Origin: Streptococcus mitis
GTDB taxonomy: Bacteria; Bacillota; Bacilli; Lactobacillales; Streptococcaceae
Assembly (NCBI RefSeq): GCF_002860865.1
Contig: NZ_PKIE01000001.1
Coordinates: 310,001 to 374,000 of the forward strand
Direction of reading: 5' to 3'
Length of the DNA stretch: 64,000 nucleotides
Shown: in pieces, positions 1 to 8,287 of the stretch
How the letters are laid out: every line of letters begins with the position of its first letter
Numbering within the stretch: position 1 is the stretch's first letter
The notes under the pieces: model-generated
What the model saw: the letters and a program-made list of their open reading frames with translations, nothing else
What the model was told of the DNA's origin: nothing
The model's database searches: none
Made by a program: the position numbers and the translations under genes

Positions 1-90
1 GAGACAGACTATCAGATTAAGACAGGTCTTTATGAAAAAGGTTTCCTTTTTGAAAAGGCACTCTTACAGATTGCTAGTCAGGTAAATTAA
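1..90 (+). CDS. holA: C-terminal end of DNA polymerase III delta subunit (partial)
   Basis: An open frame enters from the left edge and stops at 88-90 (TAA), giving 29 residues that end in QIASQVN. It lies directly upstream of sodA, where streptococci of this group carry holA, the delta subunit that opens the sliding clamp in the clamp loader complex. The tail (TGLYEKGFLFEKALLQ) is helical, as expected for the collar domain of HolA. The identity rests mainly on gene order, because too little protein is visible for domain evidence. Confidence 0.6.
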   Translation, partial: ETDYQIKTGLYEKGFLFEKALLQIASQVN

Positions 91-112
91 TCCTATTTCA
101 AAAAATTTTTAT

Positions 113-145
113 CCCGCGTCAAGATTATCTTGTCGTGGGTTTCTT
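113..145 (+). terminator. Intrinsic terminator after holA
   Basis: An 11-bp stem (113-123 with 129-139, one G-U pair) is followed by a short T-rich run. It separates the left-edge gene from sodA, which has its own promoter. Confidence 0.6.
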
Positions 146-174
146 AGTGATTTCTTCATCTATAAGCAAAAAAC

Positions 175-203
175 TTGAAAAAAGTGAATGTTTGCGTTAT
201 CAT
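175..203 (+). promoter_or_regulatory. Predicted sigma-A promoter of sodA
   Basis: TTGAAA (175-180) and TATCAT (198-203) are separated by exactly 17 bp, about 30 bp upstream of the sodA start, and fit a vegetative promoter. Confidence 0.5.
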
Positions 204-234
204 TTTCATATAGAAAGAAAAAGAGGTATTACAG

Positions 235-840
235 ATGGCTATTATCTTACCAGATCTTCCATATGCATACGACGCTTTGGAACCATACATCGATGCGGAA
301 ACAATGCACTTGCACCATGACAAACACCATCAAACTTATGTCAACAATGCTAATGCAGCTCTTGAAAAACACCCTGAAATCGGTGAAGACCTTGAAGCCT
401 TGCTTGCTGATGTAGACTCTATCCCAGCTGATATCCGTCAAGCACTTATCAACAATGGTGGTGGACACTTGAACCACGCTCTTTTCTGGGAATTGATGAC
501 TCCTGAAAAAACAGCTCCATCAGCAGAACTTGCAGCAGCAATCGATGCAACATTTGGTTCATTTGAAGAATTCCAAGCGGCCTTTACAGCAGCAGCTACA
601 ACTCGCTTCGGTTCTGGATGGGCATGGTTGGTTGTTAACAAAGAAGGTAAACTTGAAGTGACTTCAACAGCAAACCAAGACACACCAATCTCAGAAGGTA
701 AAAAACCAATCTTGGGCTTGGACGTTTGGGAACATGCTTACTACGTGAAATACCGCAACGTGCGTCCTGACTATATCAAAGCTTTCTTCTCAGTGATTAA
801 CTGGAACAAAGTAGATGAATTGTACGCAGCTGCTAAATAA
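235..840 (+). CDS. sodA: Manganese superoxide dismutase
   Basis: This 201-residue protein dismutates superoxide to hydrogen peroxide and oxygen in the cytoplasm, the main superoxide defence of a catalase-negative streptococcus. The four metal ligands are visible: His27, His81, Asp163 and His167, the last two in DVWEHAYY, the signature of the Mn/Fe family. Length is full for the family. An AGAGG ribosome-binding site precedes the ATG. It has its own promoter and is closed by two hairpins, so it is probably monocistronic. Streptococcal homologues of this type use mainly manganese; the metal itself cannot be read from the sequence. Confidence 0.98.
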   Translation: MAIILPDLPYAYDALEPYIDAETMHLHHDKHHQTYVNNANAALEKHPEIGEDLEALLADVDSIPADIRQALINNGGGHLNHALFWELMTPEKTAPSAELAAAIDATFGSFEEFQAAFTAAATTRFGSGWAWLVVNKEGKLEVTSTANQDTPISEGKKPILGLDVWEHAYYVKYRNVRPDYIKAFFSVINWNKVDELYAAAK

Positions 841-851
841 TGATAGTTGGA

Positions 852-878
852 GGGAAGAATTGTTCTTCTCTTTTTTAG
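852..878 (+). terminator. Terminator 1 after sodA
   Basis: An 8-bp stem (852-859 with 863-870) is followed by a run of six T. Confidence 0.65.
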
Positions 879-892
879 GTTATATGATTCTG

Positions 893-918
893 GTCTGACA
901 AAATCGTCAGACTTTTTT
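893..918 (+). terminator. Terminator 2 after sodA
   Basis: A perfect 7-bp stem (GTCTGAC, 893-899, with GTCAGAC, 906-912) is followed by six T. It is the stronger of two hairpins in tandem. Confidence 0.8.
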
Positions 919-996
919 CATTTTTATGAGAAACGTGCTAACTGCTAGAAATTATGGTAGAATAAAGTATTAAGTAATCGTGGAAAAAGGATATCT

Positions 997-1527
997 ATGC
1001 GAAAAGAAATTGCACCTGAATTATACAACTATAACAAGTTTCCTGGTCCTGAGTTCCATTTACACGGGGACAAGGTCGAAACGGAAGGGATAGCTTTTTC
1101 CTTGGTTGAAAATATCAAGGATGCCTTCGATGTAACGGCTTTTAATCAGCGTTTTTCAGAAGTCTTAACCAAGTTTGATTATATCGTGGGAGATTGGAGC
1201 AACGAACAGCTTCGCCTACGAGGTTTTTATAAGGATGATAGAACAGAAGAAAAACTTGAAAAAATCAGTCGTTTACAAGACTACCTTTTAGAGTATTGTA
1301 GTTATGGTTGTGCCTATTTTGTCTTAGAAAATGAAGCCCCTAAGCGAGCATCATTTGACAAGAAAATGCGTAAGAAGGAAGAAGAAACACCTTCTAAAAA
1401 AGGAAAGAAACCGGCTCAAACCAAACGAAAACCGAATGCAGATAAGAAAAATAGACGTCGTCAGAAAGACCAGCATTCTCAGAAAGAGGACAAGGGGCAA
1501 CGTCATTTTGTCATTCGTCAGAAGTGA
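997..1527 (+). CDS. YutD-like protein (DUF1027)
   Basis: A 176-residue cytosolic protein with a folded N-terminal part (to about residue 115) and a very basic, disordered tail rich in Lys, Arg and Gln (from about 125). The N-terminal part resembles the YutD family of Firmicutes, whose molecular role is not settled. An AAGGA ribosome-binding site supports the ATG at 997. It lies 20 bp upstream of rlmN and is probably co-transcribed with it; YutD-like genes often stand beside RNA-modification genes. The basic tail suggests nucleic-acid or ribosome contact, which is inference. Confidence 0.75.
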   Translation: MRKEIAPELYNYNKFPGPEFHLHGDKVETEGIAFSLVENIKDAFDVTAFNQRFSEVLTKFDYIVGDWSNEQLRLRGFYKDDRTEEKLEKISRLQDYLLEYCSYGCAYFVLENEAPKRASFDKKMRKKEEETPSKKGKKPAQTKRKPNADKKNRRRQKDQHSQKEDKGQRHFVIRQK

Positions 1528-1547
1528 GTAGAGAATAAGGAGAAGAA

Positions 1548-2633
1548 ATGAAACCGTCAATTTATAGTTTAACACGTCAAACCATGCAGGAATGGGTTTT
1601 GGAGCAGGGAGAAAAGAAATTCCGTGCAGATCAAATCTGGGAATGGCTTTACCGTAAACGTGTCCAGTCATTTGAAGAGATGACTAACCTTTCCAAGGAT
1701 TTGATTGCTAAGCTTAATGACCAGTTTGTGGTCAATCCCTTGAAACAACGTATCGTTCAAGAATCTGCTGATGGGACAGTTAAATATCTTTTTGAATTGC
1801 CAGATGGAATGCTGATTGAGACAGTACTCATGCGTCAAAACTACGGTTTATCTGTCTGTGTGACGACTCAGGTCGGCTGTAATATCGGTTGTACCTTCTG
1901 TGCCTCTGGTTTGATTAAGAAACAACGTGACCTCAATAATGGAGAAATCGTAGCGCAAATCATGCTGGTTCAGAAATACTTTGATGAGCGTGGTCAGGAT
2001 GAACGCGTCAGCCATATCGTTGTTATGGGAATCGGTGAGCCCTTTGATAACTATAACAATGTCTTGAATTTCGTCCGTACTATCAACGATGACAAGGGGA
2101 TGGCAATCGGTGCTCGTCATATCACGGTTTCAACCTCAGGTTTGGCCCATAAAATTCGTGATTTTGCTAATGAAGGGGTTCAGGTCAATCTTGCAGTGTC
2201 ACTTCACGCACCTAACAATGAGTTGCGTTCAAGCATCATGAAGATTAACCGTGCCTTTCCGATTGAAAAACTCTTTGCAGCTATTGAGTACTACATTGAG
2301 ACAACTAATCGTCGTGTGACTTTTGAATATATCATGCTTAATGAAGTTAATGATGGTGTAGAACAAGCCTTGGAATTGGCTGAATTGCTCAAGAATATCA
2401 AGAAATTGTCTTATGTAAACTTGATTCCTTATAACCCAGTTAGTGAGCATGACCAATATAGCCGTAGTCCTAAAGAGCGCGTCCTGGCCTTCTATGATAC
2501 GCTTAAGAAAAAAGGTGTTAACTGTGTGGTTCGTCAAGAGCACGGAACAGATATTGATGCAGCTTGTGGACAATTGCGTTCTAATACAATGAAACGTGAC
2601 CGCCAGAAAGCAGTCGCAGCAGTCAATCCTTAA
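1548..2633 (+). CDS. rlmN: Dual-specificity 23S rRNA/tRNA adenine-2 methyltransferase RlmN
   Basis: A radical SAM enzyme of 361 residues that methylates C2 of A2503 in 23S rRNA and A37 of some tRNAs. The iron-sulfur cluster motif CxxxCxxC is present as Cys111, Cys115 and Cys118 (CNIGCTFC). The C-terminal region carries the conserved [16 protein letters not shown] segment. Length is normal. The stop codon overlaps the start of the next gene by one base (TAATG), so rlmN, the VanZ-like gene and the ABC-F gene form one operon. Confidence 0.97.
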   Translation: MKPSIYSLTRQTMQEWVLEQGEKKFRADQIWEWLYRKRVQSFEEMTNLSKDLIAKLNDQFVVNPLKQRIVQESADGTVKYLFELPDGMLIETVLMRQNYGLSVCVTTQVGCNIGCTFCASGLIKKQRDLNNGEIVAQIMLVQKYFDERGQDERVSHIVVMGIGEPFDNYNNVLNFVRTINDDKGMAIGARHITVSTSGLAHKIRDFANEGVQVNLAVSLHAPNNELRSSIMKINRAFPIEKLFAAIEYYIETTNRRVTFEYIMLNEVNDGVEQALELAELLKNIKKLSYVNLIPYNPVSEHDQYSRSPKERVLAFYDTLKKKGVNCVVRQEHGTDIDAACGQLRSNTMKRDRQKAVAAVNP

Positions 2634-3115
2634 TGATGAAGAAGAGTTATAATCATGTTTTGGTCTGGGGAGTCATTTTCTATAGTATTTGTATCGTCTA
2701 TTTTTGCTTTACTCCTCAAGAACATTCTCCCGTGGGAGTGGAAACTCCAGGTATTCAGCATCTTGGACGCCTGGTTTTTCTTTTGACTCCTTTCAATTCT
2801 TTCTGGAAACTGGGTGAGGTGACTGACATAGGACAATTATGTTGGATTTTTCTACAAAATATCCTCAATGTCTTCTTACTTTTTCCTCTGATTTTCCAAC
2901 TCCTTTATCTCCTTCCAAACTTGCGTAAGACAAGAAAAGTGATCTTTTTCAGTTTTCTAGTGAGTCTTGGAATCGAGTGTACGCAGTTAGTCTTGGACTT
3001 TTTATTTGATTTCAATCGCGTCTTTGAGATTGATGATTTGTGGACCAATACCTTGGGTGGCTATCTAGCTTGGCTCCTCTATAAACGATTACATAAAAAC
3101 AAGATAAGGAATTAA
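2633..3115 (+). CDS. VanZ-like membrane protein
   Basis: A 160-residue integral membrane protein with about four hydrophobic segments (near residues 8-25, 60-85, 92-115 and 140-155). The IECTQLVLDFLFD stretch and the DDLWTNTLGG motif are typical of the VanZ-like family. Its relatives include teicoplanin-associated VanZ, but most are chromosomal and uncharacterised, so this is not evidence for glycopeptide resistance. The ATG overlaps the rlmN stop; a second ATG follows immediately at 2636 and could be used instead. Confidence 0.85.
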   Translation: MMKKSYNHVLVWGVIFYSICIVYFCFTPQEHSPVGVETPGIQHLGRLVFLLTPFNSFWKLGEVTDIGQLCWIFLQNILNVFLLFPLIFQLLYLLPNLRKTRKVIFFSFLVSLGIECTQLVLDFLFDFNRVFEIDDLWTNTLGGYLAWLLYKRLHKNKIRN

Positions 3116-3116
3116 A

Positions 3117-4658
3117 ATGAGTATTTTAGAAGTTAAAAATCTGAGTCACGGTTTTGGTGACCGTGCAATTTTTGAAGATGTGTCCTTCCGTCTCCTCAAG
3201 GGAGAACATATCGGTCTGGTCGGTGCTAATGGTGAAGGAAAATCAACCTTTATGAGTATCGTGACTGGTAAAATGCTGCCAGATGAAGGGAAGGTTGAGT
3301 GGTCCAAATATGTGACTGCCGGTTACTTGGATCAGCACTCCGTCCTTGCTGAAGGGCAGTCGGTACGTGATGTTCTCCGTACAGCTTTTGATGAGCTGTT
3401 TAAAGCAGAAGCTCGTATCAATGACCTTTATATGGAAATGGCTGAAGACGGTGCGGATGTTGATGCTCTCATGGAAGAAGTGGGTGAACTTCAAGACCGT
3501 CTGGAGAGTCGTGATTTCTATACTTTAGATGCTAAGATTGACGAAGTAGCGCGTGCCCTTGGTGTCATGGACTTTGGCATGGATACAGATGTAACCTCTT
3601 TGTCAGGTGGGCAAAGAACCAAGGTGCTTTTGGCTAAACTCCTCCTTGAAAAGCCAGATATCTTGCTGTTGGACGAGCCGACCAACTACTTGGATGCTGA
3701 GCATATTGACTGGCTTAAGCGCTATCTCCAAAACTATGAGAATGCCTTTGTCCTTATTTCGCACGATATTCCATTCCTCAATGATGTTATCAATATCGTC
3801 TATCATGTGGAGAATCAACAGCTGACGCGTTATTCTGGTGACTACTACCAGTTCCAAGAAGTCTATGCTATGAAGAAATCTCAGCTAGAGGCAGCCTACG
3901 AACGTCAACAAAAAGAAATTGCAGACCTTAAGGACTTCGTCGCACGAAACAAAGCGCGTGTTGCAACACGAAACATGGCCATGTCTCGTCAGAAGAAATT
4001 GGATAAGATGGATATTATCGAACTGCAAAGTGAGAAACCAAAGCCATCCTTTGATTTCAAACCAGCTCGTACGCCAGGACGCTTTATCTTCCAAGCCAAG
4101 GATTTGCAAATTGGTTATGATCGACCTCTCACTAAGCCTTTAAATCTTACCTTTGAACGCAATCAAAAGGTTGCCATTATTGGAGCAAATGGTATCGGGA
4201 AAACAACTCTCTTGAAGAGCCTTTTAGGGATTATCCCACCTATTGCTGGGGAAGTGGAGCGTGGTGACTACCTAGAACTCGGTTATTTTGAGCAAGAAGT
4301 AGAAGGTGGCAATCGTCAAACACCACTAGAGGCTGTCTGGAATGCATTTCCTGCACTTAACCAAGCAGAAGTTCGTGCAGCCCTTGCTCGTTGTGGTTTG
4401 ACAACCAAGCATATTGAAAGTCAAATTCAGGTCTTGTCAGGTGGGGAACAAGCCAAGGTTCGTTTTTGTATCTTGATGAATCGTGAAAACAACGTTTTAG
4501 TGCTGGACGAGCCGACCAACCACTTGGATGTGGATGCCAAGGATGAACTCAAACGTGCTCTCAAAGAATATAAGGGATCTATCCTTATGGTCTGCCACGA
4601 ACCAGACTTCTATGAAGGCTGGATGGACCAAATATGGGATTTTAATAATCTAACTTAA
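3117..4658 (+). CDS. ABC-F family ATPase (YkpA/YbiT type)
   Basis: A soluble 513-residue protein with two ATP-binding domains and no membrane segments, the ABC-F layout. The first domain has Walker A GANGEGKS, signature LSGGQ and Walker B LLLDEPTNYLD; the second has GANGIGKT, LSGGE and LVLDEPTNHLD. A charged linker (about residues 240-300) joins them. ABC-F proteins act on the ribosome as translation factors or protect it from antibiotics; this one resembles the housekeeping YkpA/YbiT group. It starts one base after the VanZ-like stop and is last in the rlmN operon. Confidence 0.93.
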   Translation: MSILEVKNLSHGFGDRAIFEDVSFRLLKGEHIGLVGANGEGKSTFMSIVTGKMLPDEGKVEWSKYVTAGYLDQHSVLAEGQSVRDVLRTAFDELFKAEARINDLYMEMAEDGADVDALMEEVGELQDRLESRDFYTLDAKIDEVARALGVMDFGMDTDVTSLSGGQRTKVLLAKLLLEKPDILLLDEPTNYLDAEHIDWLKRYLQNYENAFVLISHDIPFLNDVINIVYHVENQQLTRYSGDYYQFQEVYAMKKSQLEAAYERQQKEIADLKDFVARNKARVATRNMAMSRQKKLDKMDIIELQSEKPKPSFDFKPARTPGRFIFQAKDLQIGYDRPLTKPLNLTFERNQKVAIIGANGIGKTTLLKSLLGIIPPIAGEVERGDYLELGYFEQEVEGGNRQTPLEAVWNAFPALNQAEVRAALARCGLTTKHIESQIQVLSGGEQAKVRFCILMNRENNVLVLDEPTNHLDVDAKDELKRALKEYKGSILMVCHEPDFYEGWMDQIWDFNNLT

Positions 4659-4676
4659 AAATGAGGACAAAAGAAA

Positions 4677-4708
4677 TACAGTACCGAATGTGGGTACTGT
4701 ATTTTTTA
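4677..4708 (+). terminator. Terminator of the rlmN operon
   Basis: A perfect 9-bp stem (4677-4685 with 4693-4701) is followed by T-rich sequence. Confidence 0.85.
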
Positions 4709-4723
4709 GGTTTTTAAGATTTA

Positions 4724-4828
4724 ATACTCTTCGAAAATCAAATTCAAACCGCGTCAACGTCGCCTTGCCGTACTCAAGTACAGCCTGTGGCTAGTTTCCT
4801 AGTTTGCTCTTTGATTTTCATTGAGTTT
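4724..4828. repeat. BOX element, A-C form
   Basis: About 105 bp match the pneumococcal BOX repeat without its B module: a boxA arm carrying the GCGTCAACGTCGCCTTGCCG core and a boxC arm ending in GATTTTCATTGAGT. Four other copies lie at 9537, 14292, 26034 and 38700. The right end overlaps the 3' end of the cyclophilin gene on the minus strand. Confidence 0.9.
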
Positions 4829-5623
4829 AAAATCGTAGTCTTTCACCACTTCGATGCTGTCGATTGTGATAGCAGTAGTTGGCTTGTCTTTTTCATCTTT
4901 TTCGGCTTTAGCAATTTTATCTACAACATCCATACCGTCAATCACTTGACCAAAGACTGGGTGTTTGCCATCTAGACTAGGGTTTCCCCCTTCTTTATAG
5001 GCTTCGATGATTTTCTTTGGATACTTGCTTGTAGGGATTTTAGCAGAGGTATCTGTAGAGTTTTGGTTGATGAAGAACTGGCTGCCATTGGTGTTTGGTT
5101 GACCAGTATTAGCCATAGAAAGAGCACCACGGATGTTATAGAGATAAGGAGTAATCTCGTTTTTGAAACCAGTTCCCTTGTCTTTAGTCTTATCCTTGTC
5201 ATGCCAGATGGATTGACCACCTGTACCGTCCCCTTTTGGATCTCCAGTTTGAACCATGAAGCCATCGATGACACGGTGGAAGGTGATGCCGTTATAGTAG
5301 CCTTCTTTGGCATGAGTGAGGAAGTTTTCAACTGCTAGAGGAGCGAGTTTAGGGAAGAGCTTAATGCGAATATCACCTTGGCTTGTGTGGAGAATCACCT
5401 CGGCTTCATCTTCAGCAACTTCTTTAGATAGTTGTGGAAAATTGGCGTTTTCGTTTGTTAAAGCATCGTTTAACTCCTTGGCAGATTGGGCTACTGCTTT
5501 GGAGCTTTCCTCAGCGGCCAAGCTAGAATCTACATAGTCATCACCACGCAGACTACGTTGGATGTTGCTACATCCAGCTAGGGCTACAGTGGATAGTAAA
5601 AGAAGGGTTGCTAGTTTTTTCAT
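4799..5623 (-). CDS. Cyclophilin-type peptidyl-prolyl isomerase lipoprotein
   Basis: A 274-residue surface lipoprotein that isomerises X-Pro bonds and probably assists folding of exported proteins. A lipoprotein signal peptide ends in LAGC with the lipidated Cys18. A spacer of about 60 residues precedes the cyclophilin domain (about 75-265) with [16 protein letters not shown] and TNGSQFFI motifs. A GAGAGG ribosome-binding site precedes the start. The last nine or so residues (KLNENQRAN) and the stop codon are encoded within the boxC arm of the neighbouring BOX element, so the native C-terminus was probably replaced by the insertion. Confidence 0.93.
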   Translation of the reverse strand: MKKLATLLLLSTVALAGCSNIQRSLRGDDYVDSSLAAEESSKAVAQSAKELNDALTNENANFPQLSKEVAEDEAEVILHTSQGDIRIKLFPKLAPLAVENFLTHAKEGYYNGITFHRVIDGFMVQTGDPKGDGTGGQSIWHDKDKTKDKGTGFKNEITPYLYNIRGALSMANTGQPNTNGSQFFINQNSTDTSAKIPTSKYPKKIIEAYKEGGNPSLDGKHPVFGQVIDGMDVVDKIAKAEKDEKDKPTTAITIDSIEVVKDYDFKLNENQRAN

Positions 5624-5731
5624 TCTATTCCTCTCAAAAATTCATTTCTACTATTGTACCCTAAAAGGAAGGGGATTTCAAATATTAGTGACAAGACAAT
5701 TTTAGAGAAAATTAACTAAAAAATCGCTTGA

Positions 5732-6030
5732 TTAAAGATTCTTCTTTGGATGAAGGTCGATAATATCCTTGTATTGTTCCAGTATCTGCTCTCCCTTTAG
5801 AGTCAATTTGTAGCCACGATTGCTAATTCTTCTTCTGAGAAGTGGTCATGAAGGGCTTGGTCCAAATTTGTAGCCTTCATCTTAGACAGTCCTGTAATTC
5901 CCTTGCTTTTCAGAATATTCTTTTTCATAGTAGCATTGAGATGATTAAGTGAGTCAGATGCAGTTTCGACAAGAGTATAACCTTTTTCTACCAGAGTTTT
6001 TAGATGCTTAGGGGAATCAATATCATAAGT
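5732..6030 (-). pseudogene. Frameshifted remnant of an unrecognised gene
   Basis: On the minus strand an open frame runs from an in-frame stop (6031-6033) through SPKHLKTLVEKG and LSKMKATNLDQALHDHF, then ends at ATN-stop. One frame over, the sequence continues directly as NRGYKLTLKGEQILEQY to a stop at 5732. The two parts read naturally as one protein end if a single base is restored near 5830. No start codon with a ribosome-binding site is visible. The tail resembles small cytosolic proteins ending in a 'Y-x-LT-x-x-G-x-x-x-L' pattern, but I cannot name the family. Confidence 0.5.
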
Positions 6031-6204
6031 CTACTCAAAGTATTTAGAGAACCAGGTATTAAGAAAGCTCGTAAAGCACCACAATTAGTAAACGTTAATT
6101 CAAAAGAATTACTATATTTTAAAAGAGCACATTTTCAAAGGATTTTTTCTTTTTGCTTCACTTCCTAATTAGTCAATGAACTTAATGCTAGGTTTCGAAA
6201 AGAA

Positions 6205-6429
6205 TTATGCTTCCTCTTTCTGTCTGAGTTCAAAGAGGTCTTCTACTTTTAGATTAAAAACTTGAGCAATTTTAAGAGCCATTTCCAGCGAAGGGTTGTA
6301 ACGGTTATTTTCCAAGTGCAGAATTGTCTCGCGTCGCATGCCGATGAGGTCGGCTAACTCCTGCTGGGTCATGCCTGTGGACTCACGAACAGATTTGAGA
6401 TTAGTAATAATCTTGCTTTCTTTGGCCAT
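6205..6429 (-). CDS. Small Cro/CI-type HTH regulator
   Basis: A 74-residue DNA-binding protein made almost entirely of one helix-turn-helix domain: MTQQELADLIGMRRETILHLEN (about residues 19-40), then NPSLEMALKIAQVF and a short acidic tail. This is the compact YozG-like class, commonly paired with a membrane protein of unknown function, as here: the upstream membrane gene ends 2 bp before this ATG. It most likely represses its own operon through the paired palindromes at 7046-7092, which is inference. Confidence 0.88.
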   Translation of the reverse strand: MAKESKIITNLKSVRESTGMTQQELADLIGMRRETILHLENNRYNPSLEMALKIAQVFNLKVEDLFELRQKEEA

Positions 6430-6431
6430 GC

Positions 6432-7028
6432 TTATCCTCTACGTTCCAAGATAAAATAGACAACCGCAAAGATGCAAATCAAGGCAGTTATGCTAATAAA
6501 TATCTGTCCCATGTAAAGAGTGAGAGACCCCATATACCCAATGATAACTACTAGGATCATCAGTGCGCCTAGTATAAAAACAAACATCAAGCTAGCTGCC
6601 TTTGCTAAATTAGCATAAAAGCGTTCGTCCGGAGTTTCTTTGACATTTTTTAAAGAGAAAAAACCAAATAGAATCACTTCAATAACGAGGATAATTCCCA
6701 AAATCCATTCTTTAATACCAGAACTTACGCTAGGGGTCGCAACCCAAATTCCTACTGTATAAAAAATGCTTGCTGCAAACACAAGTATCGTGTAAAGCTT
6801 AGCAGACAAGTCAAAAATAATCTTTCCCTTACCTTTCTGACTTTTATGAGACCATAGTTTCATATGTAGCCAGCTCCAAATAGCTATAATTTGGCCTGAT
6901 ACTGAAATACCAGTAATAACTAACTTGGGTCCCCAACTAAGATTAGAACCAAATAAAACAATAAAATCAATAAAGAGAGCTACGGCAATCATTGCAATGA
7001 GGCCACGCATTTTTTGACTTTTTTTCAT
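6432..7028 (-). CDS. Integral membrane protein paired with HTH regulator
   Basis: A 198-residue membrane protein with about six hydrophobic segments. I place the start at the ATG at 7028 because a good AAGGAG lies just upstream of it; an ATG 36 bp further upstream is open but has no ribosome-binding site. The TPDERFYANLAKAASLMF segment resembles the loop of a small membrane-protein family (DUF3169-like) that travels with YozG-type regulators. No enzymatic or transport motif is seen. It is the first gene of a two-gene operon with the HTH regulator. Confidence 0.75.
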   Translation of the reverse strand: MKKSQKMRGLIAMIAVALFIDFIVLFGSNLSWGPKLVITGISVSGQIIAIWSWLHMKLWSHKSQKGKGKIIFDLSAKLYTILVFAASIFYTVGIWVATPSVSSGIKEWILGIILVIEVILFGFFSLKNVKETPDERFYANLAKAASLMFVFILGALMILVVIIGYMGSLTLYMGQIFISITALICIFAVVYFILERRG

Positions 7029-7045
7029 GATAGACTCCTTTTTTA

Positions 7046-7092
7046 TGTTATAAATATATAACACTTAAATTTTATGTTATAAATATATCACA
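7046..7092. promoter_or_regulatory. Twin palindromes, likely operator of the HTH/membrane operon
   Basis: TGTTATA-AATA-TATAACA (7046-7063) is a perfect 7-bp inverted repeat. A second copy with one mismatch (7075-7092) follows at a 29-bp period. They lie about 20-65 bp upstream of the membrane-protein start, the expected place for binding of the Cro/CI-type protein encoded second in the operon. Confidence 0.6.
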
Positions 7093-7419
7093 TTTAAATT
7101 TAGAAAGCAAGAATTTGTGTGCCAAGGTGGCAATTATTTGAAAAAATTTTTTAATAAAAGCCCTTGATAGTCAAACAACTAAAGAATTCTTTGAAGTAAT
7201 ACATCGGATTTGGTTTGTATAGTTTCGTTAATAATATTTGATGATAAAGAATTTTTGATGATAAAGAACTTTTGAAAAATCTAGATACTGTATGAATCTC
7301 TACTTTTTTTCTTAGACTGTATAAAGTCTGTCAGAATAAGCTTTGTAGGTGTAGAAGTTAATTTTTACAGAGGTTAAGTAAGGATTTCAGTACACGTCAA
7401 TAGATGTCAAAATACTGAT

Positions 7420-7555
7420 TTTAAGCGATTTTTGATTTTTGGAAACTCATTATATCGCACTACAAATCAATAAAAACTCTACCTTTTTTAGATAAATATA
7501 TCATCTGGATATTGAAGTTAAGCCCTGCTATCATTTCGATGGCAGGGCTTTTTAA
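7420..7555 (+). ncRNA. Candidate small RNA of the csRNA type
   Basis: A TTTAAG-N5-TTTGAT element (7420-7436) resembles the CiaR direct repeat (TTTAAG-N5-TTTAAG). A weak -10-like TATATC follows at 7451. From about 7460 there is a short hairpin (AGAT at 7490, ATCT near 7504), then a strong hairpin (GCCCTGC 7522-7528 with GCAGGGC 7542-7548) and a T run to 7553. An RNA of about 95 nt ending in a terminator, with no open frame, matches the format of pneumococcal CiaR-controlled csRNAs. The second half-site matches only 4 of 6 positions, so this is tentative. Confidence 0.4.
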
Positions 7556-7600
7556 TATTTGATACACTAACTTCTTATCTATATTTTGGTGGATTTTAAG

Positions 7601-7652
7601 TTGACATCTACAAAGTTTAATGTTAGAATACATTCAAAAATATATTTGAATG
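7601..7652 (+). promoter_or_regulatory. cadD promoter with CadC-type operator
   Basis: TTGACA (7601-7606) and TAGAAT (7624-7629) are spaced by 17 bp. Just downstream, 7631-7652 is a perfect inverted repeat, CATTCAAA-N6-TTTGAATG, covering the expected transcription start. This is the form and position of operators bound by ArsR/SmtB-family CadC repressors, and cadC is the second gene. Confidence 0.85.
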
Positions 7653-7661
7653 AGGTGTTTT

Positions 7662-8276
7662 ATGATTCAAAATGTTGTTACTTCAATAATACTGTATTCT
7701 GGGACAGCCGTAGACTTACTTATTATCCTAATGTTATTTTTTGCCAAAAGAAAAAGCAGAAAAGACATCATTAACATCTATTTAGGACAATTTCTAGGCT
7801 CTGTTAGTCTAATATTGCTAAGTTTGCTTTTTGCATTTGTCTTAAATTATATTCCTAGTAAAGAGATTTTAGGTTTACTCGGTTTGATTCCAATTTTCCT
7901 AGGTCTCAAAGTTTTGCTTTTAGGAGATTCTGATGGAGAAGCTATTGCCAAAGAAGGTTTGCGCAAAGATAATAAAAACCTGATATTTCTAGTCGCTATG
8001 ATTACTTTTGCAAGTTGTGGTGCTGACAATATTGGTGTCTTTGTTCCATATTTTACTACCTTAAATTTAGCAAATTTGATAGTAGCTTTACTTACCTTTC
8101 TAGTCATGATTTATCTCTTGGTTTTTTCTGCCCAAAAATTGGCACAAGTCTCTTCTGTTGGAGAAATTTTGGAAAAATATAGCAGATGGTTTATTGCCGT
8201 TGTTTATTTAGGATTGGGGATATATATCCTGATTGAAAATAACAGTTTTGACATACTATGGACTATATTAGGCTAG
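7662..8276 (+). CDS. cadD: CadD-family cadmium resistance membrane protein
   Basis: A 204-residue membrane protein with about six transmembrane segments. The ATG at 7662 is chosen because GAGGTG lies 5-10 bp upstream; an ATG at 7650 is also open. The ASCGADNIGVFVPYF motif in the central region is typical of CadD, which lowers cadmium accumulation, presumably as a transporter. It is followed after 11 bp by cadC. Expression should be induced by cadmium or related metals through release of CadC from the operator. The unit resembles plasmid-borne cadDC of staphylococci and streptococci, so acquisition by transfer is likely. Confidence 0.9.
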   Translation: MIQNVVTSIILYSGTAVDLLIILMLFFAKRKSRKDIINIYLGQFLGSVSLILLSLLFAFVLNYIPSKEILGLLGLIPIFLGLKVLLLGDSDGEAIAKEGLRKDNKNLIFLVAMITFASCGADNIGVFVPYFTTLNLANLIVALLTFLVMIYLLVFSAQKLAQVSSVGEILEKYSRWFIAVVYLGLGIYILIENNSFDILWTILG

Positions 8277-8287
8277 GAGAAAATATT

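Noticed and set aside
1351..1671. 106-residue minus-strand hydrophobic frame
   Set aside because: Antisense of the Lys-rich YutD tail and the rlmN start; codon shadow.
2633..3115. VanZ-like gene as glycopeptide resistance
   Set aside because: It lies in a housekeeping operon, and the rest of a van cluster is absent.
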